A stretch of 64,000 nucleotides of DNA from Mycobacterium sp. AZCC_0083 (GCF_014202335.1 NZ_JACHGP010000019.1:97526-161525), one strand, 5' to 3'. Shown: positions 30,342-40,516, numbered from the stretch's first letter. The notes: generated by a model not told the origin, from the sequence alone. Translations and numbers: made by a program.

Positions 30342-33300
30342 CCGAACTTGTTGATGTAGGGCATCTGCTGCTGGGAGTCCAAGCGGTCCTGCGTGCGCTT
30401 GAGGTCGTCAAACGACGTGACGTTTACGTCACCGTTGTGGACCTTCTGGTAGACCGGCGCGACAGGGGTCTGCGCCTGACGGGCAGGCAGCAGCGGGACA
30501 CCCGATGCGGATGAGGTGGAGCCGCCAGTGGCAGTGCCGACCAGCAGCGAGGAGATGACATTCGCGACACCCGTAGCAACCTGGCCACCGATCTGGAAGC
30601 CCGCCTGGATGCCAGCACCGGCAGCGGAGCCAGCACCTGGAGCGAATGCATTACCGGCCAAAGAAGCGGCCGTCGAGGCAATCGAGCCGAGAGTGCTTGC
30701 CGCACCCTGAATCCCCGAAGAGATCGCCGGTAGGGTGTGATCCGACGACGTGGGCGCAGCGCCCAGCGTTGCGCGAGGATCGACCTGGCTCGACGGATCG
30801 GCACCAGGCTGTCCCTGGCCGACCGCGCCTCCACCGCCGCCAATCGCCTGCCCAAGCCCACCGATGGCGGTCAGCGCATCGGAGACCTGAGGAGTCGCAC
30901 CGGGGTCGGGCGCGGGAGCAGTCGCCCCCGGCCCCAGTGCGCCTCCAGTCGAAGGGCTTCCCTGATCTCCGACACCGGGAGGTGCGAGACCGGGAGCCGC
31001 AGGGCCAGGCAGTGCTCCGTTCGGGCCAGGCTGACCTGGCGCGCCCAGAGCTGGCTCAGGGGGAGCTGGTGGTGCAATCGGCATTGGGCCGTTTGGCGCA
31101 CCGCCACCCGGTGCGGGGACCGGAGGTGGTGGCATCAGCGGCCAACCACCGCCAGCGAAGTGGCCGATACTCATGCGGCGCGGGTTGACGTTGCCGCCGT
31201 TCCCGCCACCCGGCCAGCCGCCAGTCGCGAAGCGGGGCATTGACATACTGTTCAGCGCGTTGAACAGGCCAGGGCCGTAGTACTTCGTGGCCGCAGCGTT
31301 CGTGCGGTACTCACCCTTAGACAGCCACGCAGGACCGGCTGCACCCATACCGCCCGTCGCGTACGAGTGCGGAGACTGCGCCAGCCAATGCTGATAGGCC
31401 GCAGTAGGAGTGCCATAGCGCGACTTGATGTATGCCATGCCAGCGACGGCCTGCGAGTACGGATCCTGCGAGTACGCGCCCATCGCGCCGAACTCGTCGT
31501 TCTCATGACCCTTGAACTGGAACAGTCCAAAGGCGTTGCCGTTGCGGGCGGTTGGATCCCAAGAACTTTCACCCTGGACCAGCTTCTCCAGCGCAGGCCA
31601 CTCCGACTCCTGGAAGCCAGCAGCCAACATCGCCTTGTGGACGACGGTCTTCGGATCGCTACCGTTAGCCTCAGGTCCATTGCCTGCGTTCGGGTCACTC
31701 CCGAAACCGGCCGCACCCAGCAGGCCATTCAGCTCAGGGCTAACCCCGGCGACACCATTGAGGTTGTCCGAGATCGCCTGGTCTGCAATGCCAGTCGAGT
31801 CGGAGCTGTTCGCGCCACCGAACTGGCCGTTGCCGATGATGTCGTTGGCGACACCCTGGCCGAATCCGGCGATGCCCGAGAAGTTGATGCCGGTGATGCC
31901 GTCGAGGAACTGCAGACCGATTGACGACAGTGACCCGCCGACGTTGTTCGCCAGGCCAGCCAGGTACTCCTGCGGAGACTGCTTCTTACCGCCGCCAGCG
32001 CCACCAGGCAGGCTGAGGCCGAGTCCCCCACTGGCCGACAGCGCAGAGAGGGTGCCGTTGTCCGGCAGCGGCAGGTGCATGACGTTCGGGAATCCGGTTG
32101 CGCCCTGCGAACCCTGCCCCAGAACGATTCCCGTAGCAGTGCCCTGCGCGTCGATGTGCTCGCCGCTCGGCAGCGTGATCCCGGTGTGCTCGCCGTTCCA
32201 GCCGATAGTTAGCGTGCCCGGTCCACCATCGCCAGCGATGAAGCCGCGCTGAGCCAGCGCCTCACCCTCATTGCCGGTCGCGAAACGCCCACCAGCGAAC
32301 GGATCCTGTCCGGTCGCGATGTTCGCCAAAGCCGCCGCCAGGCCCGAGCAGTCCATGCCCTCAGCCGAGAAGCCACCCCACTGGTACGGCACCTTGCCCG
32401 CAACGGCCTGCGCGAACTGCTGAATGCGCGTGGCAGTCGGGCCGGACATCGCGAGCTGCGACTGCCCAGTGAATGGATTCGTGGCCACCGAGTAGATCGG
32501 CGAGTTCGGAACCTGGACCTCAGGAGTCGGAGTCGTCGGAATGTCCGGCGTGACAGGAGGAGTGGTGCCAGGCGTATAGGTGGGCACATTCTCAGTAGGT
32601 GTGCCCGTCAAGGTCACCCCAGGAGCGGTCAAACCAGGGTCTGTGATGCTCTGAGTCGGCCCAGCAGGAGCTGCCGGTGCAACCGGAGGGGTTGGCGTAG
32701 CTGGGGCCGTAGGAGGCGCTACAGGCGGCGCAGGAGGCGCGGGCGGAGCTGCAGGCATAGGAGGGCCGAGTACCGGCGCAGAAGGCAGCGGAGCGCCACC
32801 GGCAACCCCCGACAGCAGCCCAGTCAAGCCAGGCCCAGGGGCAGGCGAAGTGGAAGTACCCAGCCCTGGCAGCAGCCCCCCAGGAGCGGGAGCAGGGGCG
32901 GGCGTCGGCGGAATCACCGGAGGCGGCGACAGAGGCCACCAACCACCACCTGCAAGTCCAGGGATCGCCTCGCGCGGGATCTGCTGGTTGTTCAGGGCAT
33001 CAAAGAGCCCAACACCGTAGTGCTGCACCGCAGCTGCGCGTGCAATGTGCTCGCCACGCGACACCATCGCCAGGTTCGAGTCACTGGTAGGTCCACCAAT
33101 ACCGCCGACCAGACCACCGTTCGCGTAGAAGCCCGAGATACGCGGCAGCCACTGGTCCGTGATGTCCGGCGGGATCGTAACCGTTACCACGCCAGTGGGA
33201 TCCGGCTGCGAGAACGTGATGCCGTACTGATCGCCCAGCGCCTTCTCCGCAGCGATACCAGGGTTCTGGTTCAGCTGGATCTGACCCTCGCCACCAACGG

Positions 33301-36300
33301 TGAGGGTCTGTGAGCCGGGAGCAATCCCGTACTGGCCCAACGCCTGCTGCGCAAGAGGGCTCAGTTGACGAGGTCCGGCCGCAGTCTGTGAGACGCTGAG
33401 GTTTAGAGCACCCTGAGCGGCGTTCTGCTCATGGGTGTTCTGCAGCACCTGAGTGACGCCGAACAGATCCTTGCCCGCAGGCGACAGTGAGTTGGCGACC
33501 TTCGCGAGATCAGGGATGACAATGGGAACCGCGCCGCCACGGCCATTGGAGACCGTCTTCGGGTGGCTGATCGCGTCGTTGACCTTCTTCGACTCAGCGT
33601 CATACCCGGCACCGGCTCGCGCCAGATCCAGTGGCGTGATGCCGTACGCGTCGAACTTCGCCTTGTTGTTCTTGTACTCGTCAGTCGCCTCGATCTGGTT
33701 CGCCAGATCCTGCGTGCGAGCGTCCTGGTCCTTCTGGAACTGTGCCGCCTGATTCGGGGCCGCAGCAGTGATCGTGGTCGTGCGCTGGTTCAGGCCCAGG
33801 CGGGACATCGCGTCGGCCGGAATGAAATTGGAGTCGACGCCAGGGATCGGAGTCGCCGACTTGAACTGCTTGAGAGTGTCGTTCAGCGACTGCGACGTGA
33901 ACCCGCCAGTGGTCGAGTCCAGCGTCGTCGCGAGGTTCTTGAGGGCGTCATCCTGCGCCTTCGCGTCACGCGCAGCGTTGCGGTGAGCCTCGCCCAGCTT
34001 CTCCACCAAAGTGGTGACGGCGAGGAGTCCGACAGACAGCAGTGCGGGGCCAGCCAGCGCACCAGCCAGGCCCTTGAGGCGCGTACCCAGGGAGCCGACG
34101 CTCGACCCGTTGACCTTCTCGCCGGTCTCCTCGGCGGTCTGAGCAACCGTGTTCAGCTTGCCGGTGACGATGTCCGACGACGAACCGACCTCATTGAACG
34201 CAGAGACGAACGTGCGAGCCCGAGTCGTGGTGCCAGCAGTCTTCGTGCCGACGTTGCCGACCGCAGTCGCAGTCTTGCCCGCCTGCTTCTCGCTCGAAGC
34301 CATCGCGGTCTCGGCGTCACCAAGCGCCTTGGTCGATTCCCCGGTGGAGGACGTTGCCTTCTTTTCGGCTTCATCGAACTTGGTGACCGTATCCGCTGCA
34401 GCCGTTGTCTTCTCGGCCAGAGCATCGGTCTCCTCGGCCAGTTTCTTCGCGGCCTCTGCAGCAGCCGCTAGGTCAGTGCCGCGCCATGCCTGGGCAACCC
34501 GGCGCTCTCCCTCAGCCTTGTCCTGCGGCTGAACCAATGAGGTCTCGCCGAGACCCTGTGGCTTGTACACCACGCGAGGAGGGGCCTGGTTGTAGTTGGC
34601 CGGATTCAGGCCAGCCGACGCCATGAGGGCGCGAACCTGCTGCGCGGCATCAGCACTAGGCAGTACCTGGCCAGCGACACCTCGCGCAGTCAGCAGCGAC
34701 CGGTTCTGCGCACGCTGGATCGGAGCCGGAACAGGAGAGACCACCTGGACCTGACGCTCAATGGCCGCCCGCTGGGCTGCAATGGCAACCTGGCGAGCCT
34801 TCTCGTCAGCGACCTGACGGTTTGCCATTCCCTTGTAGATAGACTCAGCCCGAGCGAGATTCGCATCTTCCGACACCTGGCGCAGGGCTGCCGCCTGAGC
34901 GTCATTGCGCTTCGAGACACCAACGACCGAGCCAGCAACAGTGCCGCCGCCGATGTCTGCCATCGCAGCACGCGTCTCGACAGCCTCGCCCTTGAGGCGC
35001 TTCAGGCTGTCGGCCGTCGCCTGGATTCCGGCCACGTTGCGGAACGGGCTGTTCTGCGAGGCAGCAGCAGCGACGATCTTGTTATAGTTCGACCACGCGC
35101 CTGTGACGCCCTCGATGATCGGCTTGACGGTCTTGAACGTCAGGTACGTCTCCAACAGCGTGCCGAGCAGGCCCGTGTTGCGCTGGATGAAATCAGCTGC
35201 CTTGAGCAGAGATCCGGCGACCTCAAAGAACGCCCCCGACCAGTCGCGAGCAATGTCGCGGACCTCGCCGAGGAAAGGAGCCATCTGCTTGACGGCGTTA
35301 GTGATCTGACCGATGAAAACCTTGGCCTGCTGGAAGTAATCGGCCAGGCCGGTCTTGCCCTTCTGGGTGTTTAGCAGCGCAGCAAGCTGTCCGGTCGCAT
35401 CCTCCAGCGTCTTGACGAAGCCGCCCTGGTGACCCGACACCTTGTCGAATGCCTCGCCAATCGAGGTCATGATCGAGCCGATATTCACCGCAGCGTTGCC
35501 GATGGAGTCAACAGCCTTGAGGCCGTTGTCAATCCACTTGTCCAGAGCGCCGTTGCCCGAGATCTTCTCGGTCCATGCATCGAAGCGCGTGAAGACCTTC
35601 TCGGCAGCCGCACCGATACGCGGCAGGAAGTCAGCCGACTCCTTAGTCAGACGGGCAACACCCTCGACCAGGGGGTTCATCGCCCGTGAGAAGTTCTGCA
35701 GCCCACCGCTGGTGTCGCCGAAGATGCGCTGCACCAGAGTCTGATTGGTGTCGCTACCCAGCGACTCCGCGATGGACTTGAAGTTCGCGTTCAGCCCCGA
35801 CGCGACACGCGACAGGCCGATCTCCAGGCCAGGCAGGGAACGCTGACCGAGGTTGATGACAGCCTTGTCGATTCCGTCGAACAGGTTGTTCTGGACCGAC
35901 GTAGTCAGCTGCTTCCAGGCACCCTTGAACGACAGGACGGCATTGATCGCCGACTGAGCATGCGGAGCCAGCTTCGCCAGCTGCGTAGCGAACGTGTCTG
36001 CGCCAAGGTTCTTCTGGTTGACCTTGTCCTGCGCATCGGCGATGCGATCCAGGGCCTGGACAACCGAATCTGAGCCCGCGACACCCTTCGCGTTCGCATC
36101 AGCTGCGTCCTGCGACGTGCGCTGAGCCTTCACCCGCACGTCCTGCAGGTGATCAATCGCCTCCAGGTAATCGATCTGGTCGCGCTTCAGTTCAGTGATC
36201 GAACGCTGCCCGCCCTGACGGAGCTTGTCGGCAGCCTCCTGCACGCTCAGCACCGCGTCCGCAACGTTCAGGCTCGACCGGCGGTTCTCCGAGTTCAGAT

Positions 36301-36892
36301 CCTGGATCGAGCGGATCGTGTCGCGGACAGCCGACTTGTAGTCGCTGTACGAGCGGGACAGATCGCGGTTAGCCTTCTGCTGATCCTGAGCCGCCTTCGT
36401 GGCATCCTTCTGGTCAGTCGAGAACGCCTTGAACGTGGCCGAAATACCAGTCATGCCAATGGCAAGAGCGCCCACCGACGCCAGAGCGCCACCCAAGATG
36501 CCGGGGAGCGCCAGACCGGCCTCAGCCAACGCATCTAGGCCCGACGCAGCACTGCCAGCCGCATACGCGAGAGCTGGCAGGGCGTCGAGCCCAACAACCT
36601 TGATTTGCAGGCGAAGTGCCTGAGAAAGCGAGTTACGCTTGAAGATGTGCTCGACCTGTGTCAGGTCGCGCTTGAACGCCTGAAAGTCGGCACGGACAGG
36701 GACATTGACTGCGTTGAGACGCTGGCGTGCCCGCCACGCGTCCATCTCCGCGTCAGCCTTGGCGAAGTTCGGATCGAGCCCAATCTCGATGGGCTTGAAC
36801 CGCATCTCCCTGAGCTGACGATCCGCACTCGTCTTGAACCCCGTTAGAGTGGGGATGATGCGGATTGCAGCCTCGCCCGCGAGGGTGGCCAT
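30338..36892 (-). CDS. Tape measure protein with two wall-hydrolase domains
   Basis: 2184 residues; it sets tail length and helps DNA entry. The N-terminus (about 155-280) is long coiled coil. Hydrophobic runs near 110-150 and 1040-1060 may enter the membrane. Two muralytic domains are embedded: an NlpC/P60-type peptidase with DCSG near 1513 and GEHTG/GEHIDA histidines after it, and a lytic-transglycosylase fold with the catalytic glutamate in QGESSWDP near 1774 and NAFGLFQF after it. Long Pro/Ala/Gly linkers surround them. Such domains in mycobacteriophage tape measures open the wall of stationary cells. ATG at 36892 with AAGGGG upstream. Confidence 0.95.
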   Translation of the reverse strand: MATLAGEAAIRIIPTLTGFKTSADRQLREMRFKPIEIGLDPNFAKADAEMDAWRARQRLNAVNVPVRADFQAFKRDLTQVEHIFKRNSLSQALRLQIKVVGLDALPALAYAAGSAASGLDALAEAGLALPGILGGALASVGALAIGMTGISATFKAFSTDQKDATKAAQDQQKANRDLSRSYSDYKSAVRDTIRSIQDLNSENRRSSLNVADAVLSVQEAADKLRQGGQRSITELKRDQIDYLEAIDHLQDVRVKAQRTSQDAADANAKGVAGSDSVVQALDRIADAQDKVNQKNLGADTFATQLAKLAPHAQSAINAVLSFKGAWKQLTTSVQNNLFDGIDKAVINLGQRSLPGLEIGLSRVASGLNANFKSIAESLGSDTNQTLVQRIFGDTSGGLQNFSRAMNPLVEGVARLTKESADFLPRIGAAAEKVFTRFDAWTEKISGNGALDKWIDNGLKAVDSIGNAAVNIGSIMTSIGEAFDKVSGHQGGFVKTLEDATGQLAALLNTQKGKTGLADYFQQAKVFIGQITNAVKQMAPFLGEVRDIARDWSGAFFEVAGSLLKAADFIQRNTGLLGTLLETYLTFKTVKPIIEGVTGAWSNYNKIVAAAASQNSPFRNVAGIQATADSLKRLKGEAVETRAAMADIGGGTVAGSVVGVSKRNDAQAAALRQVSEDANLARAESIYKGMANRQVADEKARQVAIAAQRAAIERQVQVVSPVPAPIQRAQNRSLLTARGVAGQVLPSADAAQQVRALMASAGLNPANYNQAPPRVVYKPQGLGETSLVQPQDKAEGERRVAQAWRGTDLAAAAEAAKKLAEETDALAEKTTAAADTVTKFDEAEKKATSSTGESTKALGDAETAMASSEKQAGKTATAVGNVGTKTAGTTTRARTFVSAFNEVGSSSDIVTGKLNTVAQTAEETGEKVNGSSVGSLGTRLKGLAGALAGPALLSVGLLAVTTLVEKLGEAHRNAARDAKAQDDALKNLATTLDSTTGGFTSQSLNDTLKQFKSATPIPGVDSNFIPADAMSRLGLNQRTTTITAAAPNQAAQFQKDQDARTQDLANQIEATDEYKNNKAKFDAYGITPLDLARAGAGYDAESKKVNDAISHPKTVSNGRGGAVPIVIPDLAKVANSLSPAGKDLFGVTQVLQNTHEQNAAQGALNLSVSQTAAGPRQLSPLAQQALGQYGIAPGSQTLTVGGEGQIQLNQNPGIAAEKALGDQYGITFSQPDPTGVVTVTIPPDITDQWLPRISGFYANGGLVGGIGGPTSDSNLAMVSRGEHIARAAAVQHYGVGLFDALNNQQIPREAIPGLAGGGWWPLSPPPVIPPTPAPAPAPGGLLPGLGTSTSPAPGPGLTGLLSGVAGGAPLPSAPVLGPPMPAAPPAPPAPPVAPPTAPATPTPPVAPAAPAGPTQSITDPGLTAPGVTLTGTPTENVPTYTPGTTPPVTPDIPTTPTPEVQVPNSPIYSVATNPFTGQSQLAMSGPTATRIQQFAQAVAGKVPYQWGGFSAEGMDCSGLAAALANIATGQDPFAGGRFATGNEGEALAQRGFIAGDGGPGTLTIGWNGEHTGITLPSGEHIDAQGTATGIVLGQGSQGATGFPNVMHLPLPDNGTLSALSASGGLGLSLPGGAGGGKKQSPQEYLAGLANNVGGSLSSIGLQFLDGITGINFSGIAGFGQGVANDIIGNGQFGGANSSDSTGIADQAISDNLNGVAGVSPELNGLLGAAGFGSDPNAGNGPEANGSDPKTVVHKAMLAAGFQESEWPALEKLVQGESSWDPTARNGNAFGLFQFKGHENDEFGAMGAYSQDPYSQAVAGMAYIKSRYGTPTAAYQHWLAQSPHSYATGGMGAAGPAWLSKGEYRTNAAATKYYGPGLFNALNSMSMPRFATGGWPGGGNGGNVNPRRMSIGHFAGGGWPLMPPPPVPAPGGGAPNGPMPIAPPAPPEPALGAPGQPGPNGALPGPAAPGLAPPGVGDQGSPSTGGALGPGATAPAPDPGATPQVSDALTAIGGLGQAIGGGGGAVGQGQPGADPSSQVDPRATLGAAPTSSDHTLPAISSGIQGAASTLGSIASTAASLAGNAFAPGAGSAAGAGIQAGFQIGGQVATGVANVISSLLVGTATGGSTSSASGVPLLPARQAQTPVAPVYQKVHNGDVNVTSFDDLKRTQDRLDSQQQMPYINKFG

Positions 36893-36894
36893 GG

Positions 36895-37730
36895 TTAAGA
36901 CCCCTTAGCTGCCTTAGCCCGCCGCTGTTCGGCCCGCTCACGGTTGCGCTGACTGCGCTTCTGGGCGGCCTCAACAGCAGAGACGGTCTTGATGATTTTC
37001 CGCTGAGTGCGCAGCTCCAAGCCCGGAATAATGGGGCGTGGCAACTGCTTTCCGATCTGCAGCTCAATCAGAGTCTTGAGCAGTGAGATCGTTTCTGTAT
37101 GTCCGAAAATCCTCGGACGACGCGGACCATCGTCAGAGTCCTTGCGAGACCCCATCCACTCGATAGTCTCTGGGTCGGTAAGGACAGCTTCGTTGGTCAA
37201 GCTCCCTGGAATGTTCATCAGGGTGTCGAAATAGCCGAGCAGCTCCTCGATGGGGCGCTTGCGCTGCCACCAAGGAGTGCCATCGGCCTTGGAACCTACT
37301 AGCTCCCAGTGGAAGTACTCGTAGGCCGAGAAGTTCAGAATGTGCTGGCAGTCCCAGCAGATCGCTGACCAATAGCGGTCAACGATCTTGATCAGTTTCC
37401 CAGTTGCTCTTCGCCGGTAGTCCCGAACATGTGCTTGAGGTAGAGAACGTTGAAGTTCTCCCAGACGTGCTGCGGCAGAGCGTCGAACAGCTCATGCACG
37501 GCGTCGTACTGGTCTCCGAAGAGGGCCCGCTCCCCTGCCTCGACAGTGGTGGCTGCACGCCACGCGTCGATCTGGGTCTTCGTCGGCTCCAGGAGAGTGA
37601 TCCCCTTGACCACCAGCGGCGGTACGTGGTTCTCGGTCTGGAGCTTCGCCCAGATCTCGTCTACCTCGTCAACCGCGTTGGTCTCTGCATCGCGCACCGC
37701 TGCTGCGGCTGCGCCCTTTACTGCTGCCAT
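36895..37730 (-). CDS. Tail assembly chaperone G-T fusion made by -1 frameshift
   Basis: Ribosomes reading the 112-residue G protein can slip back one base at GGGAAAC (37401-37395), the last sense codons before its stop. They then continue in the T frame (LIKIVDRYWSAICWDCQHIL ... AEQRRAKAAKGS) to 36895, adding 166 residues for a 278-residue product. The T part is basic at its end. G and G-T proteins bind the tape measure during tail assembly, as in phage lambda. The T frame has no good start of its own near the junction. Confidence 0.9.
37392..37730 (-). CDS. Tail assembly chaperone G
   Basis: 112 residues, acidic and helical (DAETNAVDEVDEIWAKLQTE, EAGERALFGDQYDAVHELFDAL). Position between the tail-tube gene and the tape measure, and the slippery end, identify it. 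ATG at 37730 follows GGAG. Confidence 0.88.
   Translation of the reverse strand: MAAVKGAAAAAVRDAETNAVDEVDEIWAKLQTENHVPPLVVKGITLLEPTKTQIDAWRAATTVEAGERALFGDQYDAVHELFDALPQHVWENFNVLYLKHMFGTTGEEQLGN
37395..37401 (-). other. Programmed -1 frameshift site GGGAAAC
   Basis: The heptamer G-GGA-AAC is read in the G frame immediately before TGA at 37394-37392. It fits the X-XXY-YYZ rule, and the downstream open frame is exactly the -1 frame. This is the conserved way siphoviruses make G-T. Confidence 0.9.
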
Positions 37731-37776
37731 TCGATCTGCTCCGTTCGAATTTGATTGTGTTTACTGCGCTTGGAAA

Positions 37777-37810
37777 CCCCGGTCCCCCAACCGAAGTCGG
37801 GGAACCGGGG
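37777..37810 (-). terminator. Hairpin terminator after the major tail gene
   Basis: CCCCGGTCCCCC at 37777-37788 pairs with GGGGAACCGGGG at 37799-37810 (11 of 12). On the minus strand it follows the major tail stop (37824) and runs into GTTTCC. It would reduce transcription from the abundant head and tube genes into the tape measure. Confidence 0.7.
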
Positions 37811-37823
37811 CTCAAGAGTTGGG

Positions 37824-38726
37824 TCAGCTGACGGTGAAGCTGATGGTCGCGGTCTTGCCTGCGTACGACGCGGTCACCGTTGCGGTACCGGCCAGCAGAG
37901 GCGTCACCAGTCCGGTCTTGTCGACCTTCACAATGGTCGGGCCAGTGGTGACCGTGTACTTCGCCAGAGGCGTGTAGTTGATGCCGTTGTTGGCGGTCAC
38001 GGTGACCTGGCCGGTCTCAACAGTCGACAGGGTCAGGGCGGTGTCGACGGCGTGCGCAGTCAGCGAGGCGACTGGGGCCACGAAGCCGGTCTTGTCGACC
38101 AGCTTCAGCCAGCCTGGGCCACACCAACCCTGCAGAACGGCGAACCCGAGGTCCGAGTCCTTGAACGCCTGGAAGGTCATCCCGTACGTGTAGGCGTCGT
38201 CGTCCTTGCTGTCCTGCGAGTCGACATCGACCAGCTTGACGCGAGGCATGATGTAGTACGTGAACAGGTCAGCACCGTTCACGTCGTCGGCCGCAACCAG
38301 GTAGGCGCGGTAGTAGACGTTGTCCGGCAGGGTCGGAGCGATGATGGTCACGCCACCGTTCGCCGACACGGTCAGGTTCGTCTCATCGAAGACAGTGCCC
38401 CAGAACTTCTCCAGGACAACCTTGTTGGTCTCCAGGAAGTTCGCCTTGAACTTAACCGAACGCTTGGAGATGATGGTGCGGACGGGCTCCGCGTCTCCGT
38501 AGCCCTCGATGTCCTTCGAGGTGATGTCGTGGGTCAGCGACACACCCGCGCTCTTCTCGATGACGCCCGCCGACTCGGCGGTCTCGGGCAGGATCAGCTC
38601 ACCAGTGGTGAGATCCTCCAGGGTCTGTACGGCATCGTTATCGATGTCATCGAACAGAATCGCGAAGTGCAGGTTGGCACGGACCAGCTCGTTGTGGGCG
38701 TCCCGAATGGTCTCGAAATCAGCCAT
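37824..38726 (-). CDS. Major tail (tube) protein with Ig-like C-terminal domain
   Basis: 300 residues. The first 210 fit a siphovirus tail-tube protein (FETIRDAHNELVRANLHFAIL, KRSVKFKANFLETNKVVLE). The last 80 (TLSTVETGQVTVTANNG, KVDKTGLVTPLLAGTATVTASYAG) are a bacterial Ig-like Big_2 domain, expected to decorate the outside of the tube. The capsid protein at 40529 ends in the same kind of domain. Followed by a hairpin terminator. Confidence 0.9.
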   Translation of the reverse strand: MADFETIRDAHNELVRANLHFAILFDDIDNDAVQTLEDLTTGELILPETAESAGVIEKSAGVSLTHDITSKDIEGYGDAEPVRTIISKRSVKFKANFLETNKVVLEKFWGTVFDETNLTVSANGGVTIIAPTLPDNVYYRAYLVAADDVNGADLFTYYIMPRVKLVDVDSQDSKDDDAYTYGMTFQAFKDSDLGFAVLQGWCGPGWLKLVDKTGFVAPVASLTAHAVDTALTLSTVETGQVTVTANNGINYTPLAKYTVTTGPTIVKVDKTGLVTPLLAGTATVTASYAGKTATISFTVS

Positions 38727-38741
38727 TGTGTTTGAATCCTC

Positions 38742-39266
38742 TTATCGGGGAAGGGTGTTCAAGACCTTGCGGTAGTTCGGCAGAGACTCCGATTCGCGGA
38801 GGCCGATCTTGAACGTGACGGGGATGAACTTTTCGTCCACTAGGCGCTCAGGGATGAGCTGCGGACCAAGCCACTCAGCGGAAGACTTGATGGAAGATGA
38901 AGTGCCGTCCGAGAGAACGACTTCCACTCCCTTGCAGACCGGCTCCTCCAACATGCGTCGGATGAACTCGATCAACTCCCACGACTCCTTGCGAGTCGGT
39001 GTGATGGCCGCGATCTGGACGAGAGCGAAGTCGATGCGAGTGTCTTCGTCGCTCTTTCCTGGCTGACGCCAAACCCGCAGAGTCGGCTGCGTACCTCCGA
39101 CCGGCTGGCCGGGACTCAGCACGTAATGGCCCTCAGGGAGCCACGTGCAAACGAAGACCTTGTCTCCGAGGAGCCACCGAAAGTACTGGCAAACCAGATC
39201 TTCGGCGTCTGTGTATCCGCCCTCGTACCAATCAGGCAGTTCCAACATCGGAATGGGATCGGTCAT
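38742..39266 (-). CDS. Tail terminator protein, 174 aa
   Basis: The gene before the tail tube in the head-tail joining block. Its order and size match the tail-end protein that stops tube polymerisation (KSDEDTRIDFALVQIAAITPTRKESWELIEFIRRML is typical of the family in mycobacteriophages, recalled). ATG at 39266 overlaps the previous stop. Confidence 0.78.
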   Translation of the reverse strand: MTDPIPMLELPDWYEGGYTDAEDLVCQYFRWLLGDKVFVCTWLPEGHYVLSPGQPVGGTQPTLRVWRQPGKSDEDTRIDFALVQIAAITPTRKESWELIEFIRRMLEEPVCKGVEVVLSDGTSSSIKSSAEWLGPQLIPERLVDEKFIPVTFKIGLRESESLPNYRKVLNTLPR

Positions 39267-39673
39267 ATGCGAGGCAGGTGTTCGTATAGGGCACCGCGCA
39301 GGTCGCCGGAACCCTCGTAGATCGAGTTGTTCTGGCCCGGTGCGGGCGAGTGACGGCCGAACTCATCGGCCACGGCGTAGGGGACGGCGACGGTGATCTG
39401 ACCGATCCAACGGTCGCCCTCGTAGCCGCCGATGAATACTTCGGCGCGAGTCGAACTCTCCATCAGGCCGGGATGCTCATCGTCGGCGTGCTTACGGGAG
39501 ATCAGGCGAGTCATGTAGGACTCGTAGACCTTGCCCGTCCACTCAGCCGTGATGTTGAAAAGCCGAGGGCCGACGAGGATCTCAGTGAAAGCTGGGTTGT
39601 GCTTCTTGTAGAAGTAAGCGACGTTGCCGTACAGGGCGGGCTGCAGAGGTTCCTCTTCAGCTACCTGGAGCAC
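39263..39673 (-). CDS. Head-tail connector protein, 136 aa
   Basis: The third connector gene. The middle (WTGKVYESYMTRLISRKHADDEHPG) and the stretch VAVPYAVADEFGRHSPAPGQNNSIYEGSG resemble HK97 gp10-like joining proteins. GTG at 39673 overlaps the previous gene by 17 bases. Confidence 0.72.
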   Translation of the reverse strand: MLQVAEEEPLQPALYGNVAYFYKKHNPAFTEILVGPRLFNITAEWTGKVYESYMTRLISRKHADDEHPGLMESSTRAEVFIGGYEGDRWIGQITVAVPYAVADEFGRHSPAPGQNNSIYEGSGDLRGALYEHLPRI

Positions 39674-40037
39674 CGGCCGTTCCTTCCACCTCCACCCATG
39701 TGAACTCGGGCTTCGTGCCAGTACGCTGATTCGCGTAGATCCACAAGGGCTTGGAGATCACCCGAAAGACGGTGCCGTCGATCAGGATTCGATCTCCGAA
39801 ACGAACTCGGATGGGCTGCTTGTTCGGGATCCCGATCTGACCGCTTGTGTCAGAGGACTCCTGGCGCTGCAGCGAAGGGCTGGCGCTCAAGCCGCCGGTG
39901 ATGATGCCGTGGATCGTGCCGACCTCAGTGCCCTCGGCACCGACGCGGATAACGTTCCCGTCGTCATCGACAGGGTCACCATGCGCATTGCGCTTCGCAG
40001 CCCGGTAGACAACTCCGGTTGCGCCGCGCTGCGTCAT
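39657..40037 (-). CDS. Head-tail stopper, 126 aa
   Basis: Small beta-barrel-like protein (GDRILIDGTVFRVISKPLWIYA ends in a strand pair). ATG at 40037 overlaps the previous stop (ATGA), preferred to the upstream open frame. Assigned from size and position between adaptor and connector. Confidence 0.72.
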   Translation of the reverse strand: MTQRGATGVVYRAAKRNAHGDPVDDDGNVIRVGAEGTEVGTIHGIITGGLSASPSLQRQESSDTSGQIGIPNKQPIRVRFGDRILIDGTVFRVISKPLWIYANQRTGTKPEFTWVEVEGTAGAPGS

Positions 40038-40516
40038 AGGTGATCTGCCTCGAACCACCCTGGCTCACCAGGGTTGAAGTAAGGGAGTGGCTTGTTGCCT
40101 GGACCCATACCGATGTAGCCCAGAGCAAAACAGGGGTCATCGCGGTAGGTGCTCACGGTGAACAAGCCGCCGCCGGGGCGGTAGTACTTGAGGGCCTTCT
40201 CCTCAGGGGCCGTGAAGAACCCTGGCGGATAGGCGAGTTGGTTGTACGAGGTCGACTCGGGCCCGCGCACCTCGTAGGTGACACGGCGTGGGTTCTCGAA
40301 CTCACGCCGTGCCGCCCCGAGAATGATGCCTCGTACGGTGATCGGGAAGGAGTCGTCGTCGCGGTCAGGCCATAGCTTGCCCGAGATCTGACGTGCCCAC
40401 CCGCTGGCTACGCGGATGATGAACGCTGCACGGGCAGAGTCGTCCGAATCGAACGTCTCGCCCATCCAGGTTGCGAGTTCCGCCGTTGTAGCGAGCGAGT
40501 CTGGGAAGTCAGACAC
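40034..40516 (-). CDS. Head-tail adaptor, 160 aa
   Basis: First joining gene after the capsid. TTAELATWMGETFDSDDSARAAFIIRVASGWA is the helical opening of HK97 gp6-type adaptors, followed by VRGIILGAARREFENPR, typical of the family in actinophages. It binds the portal ring. ATG at 40516. Confidence 0.82.
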   Translation of the reverse strand: MSDFPDSLATTAELATWMGETFDSDDSARAAFIIRVASGWARQISGKLWPDRDDDSFPITVRGIILGAARREFENPRRVTYEVRGPESTSYNQLAYPPGFFTAPEEKALKYYRPGGGLFTVSTYRDDPCFALGYIGMGPGNKPLPYFNPGEPGWFEADHL

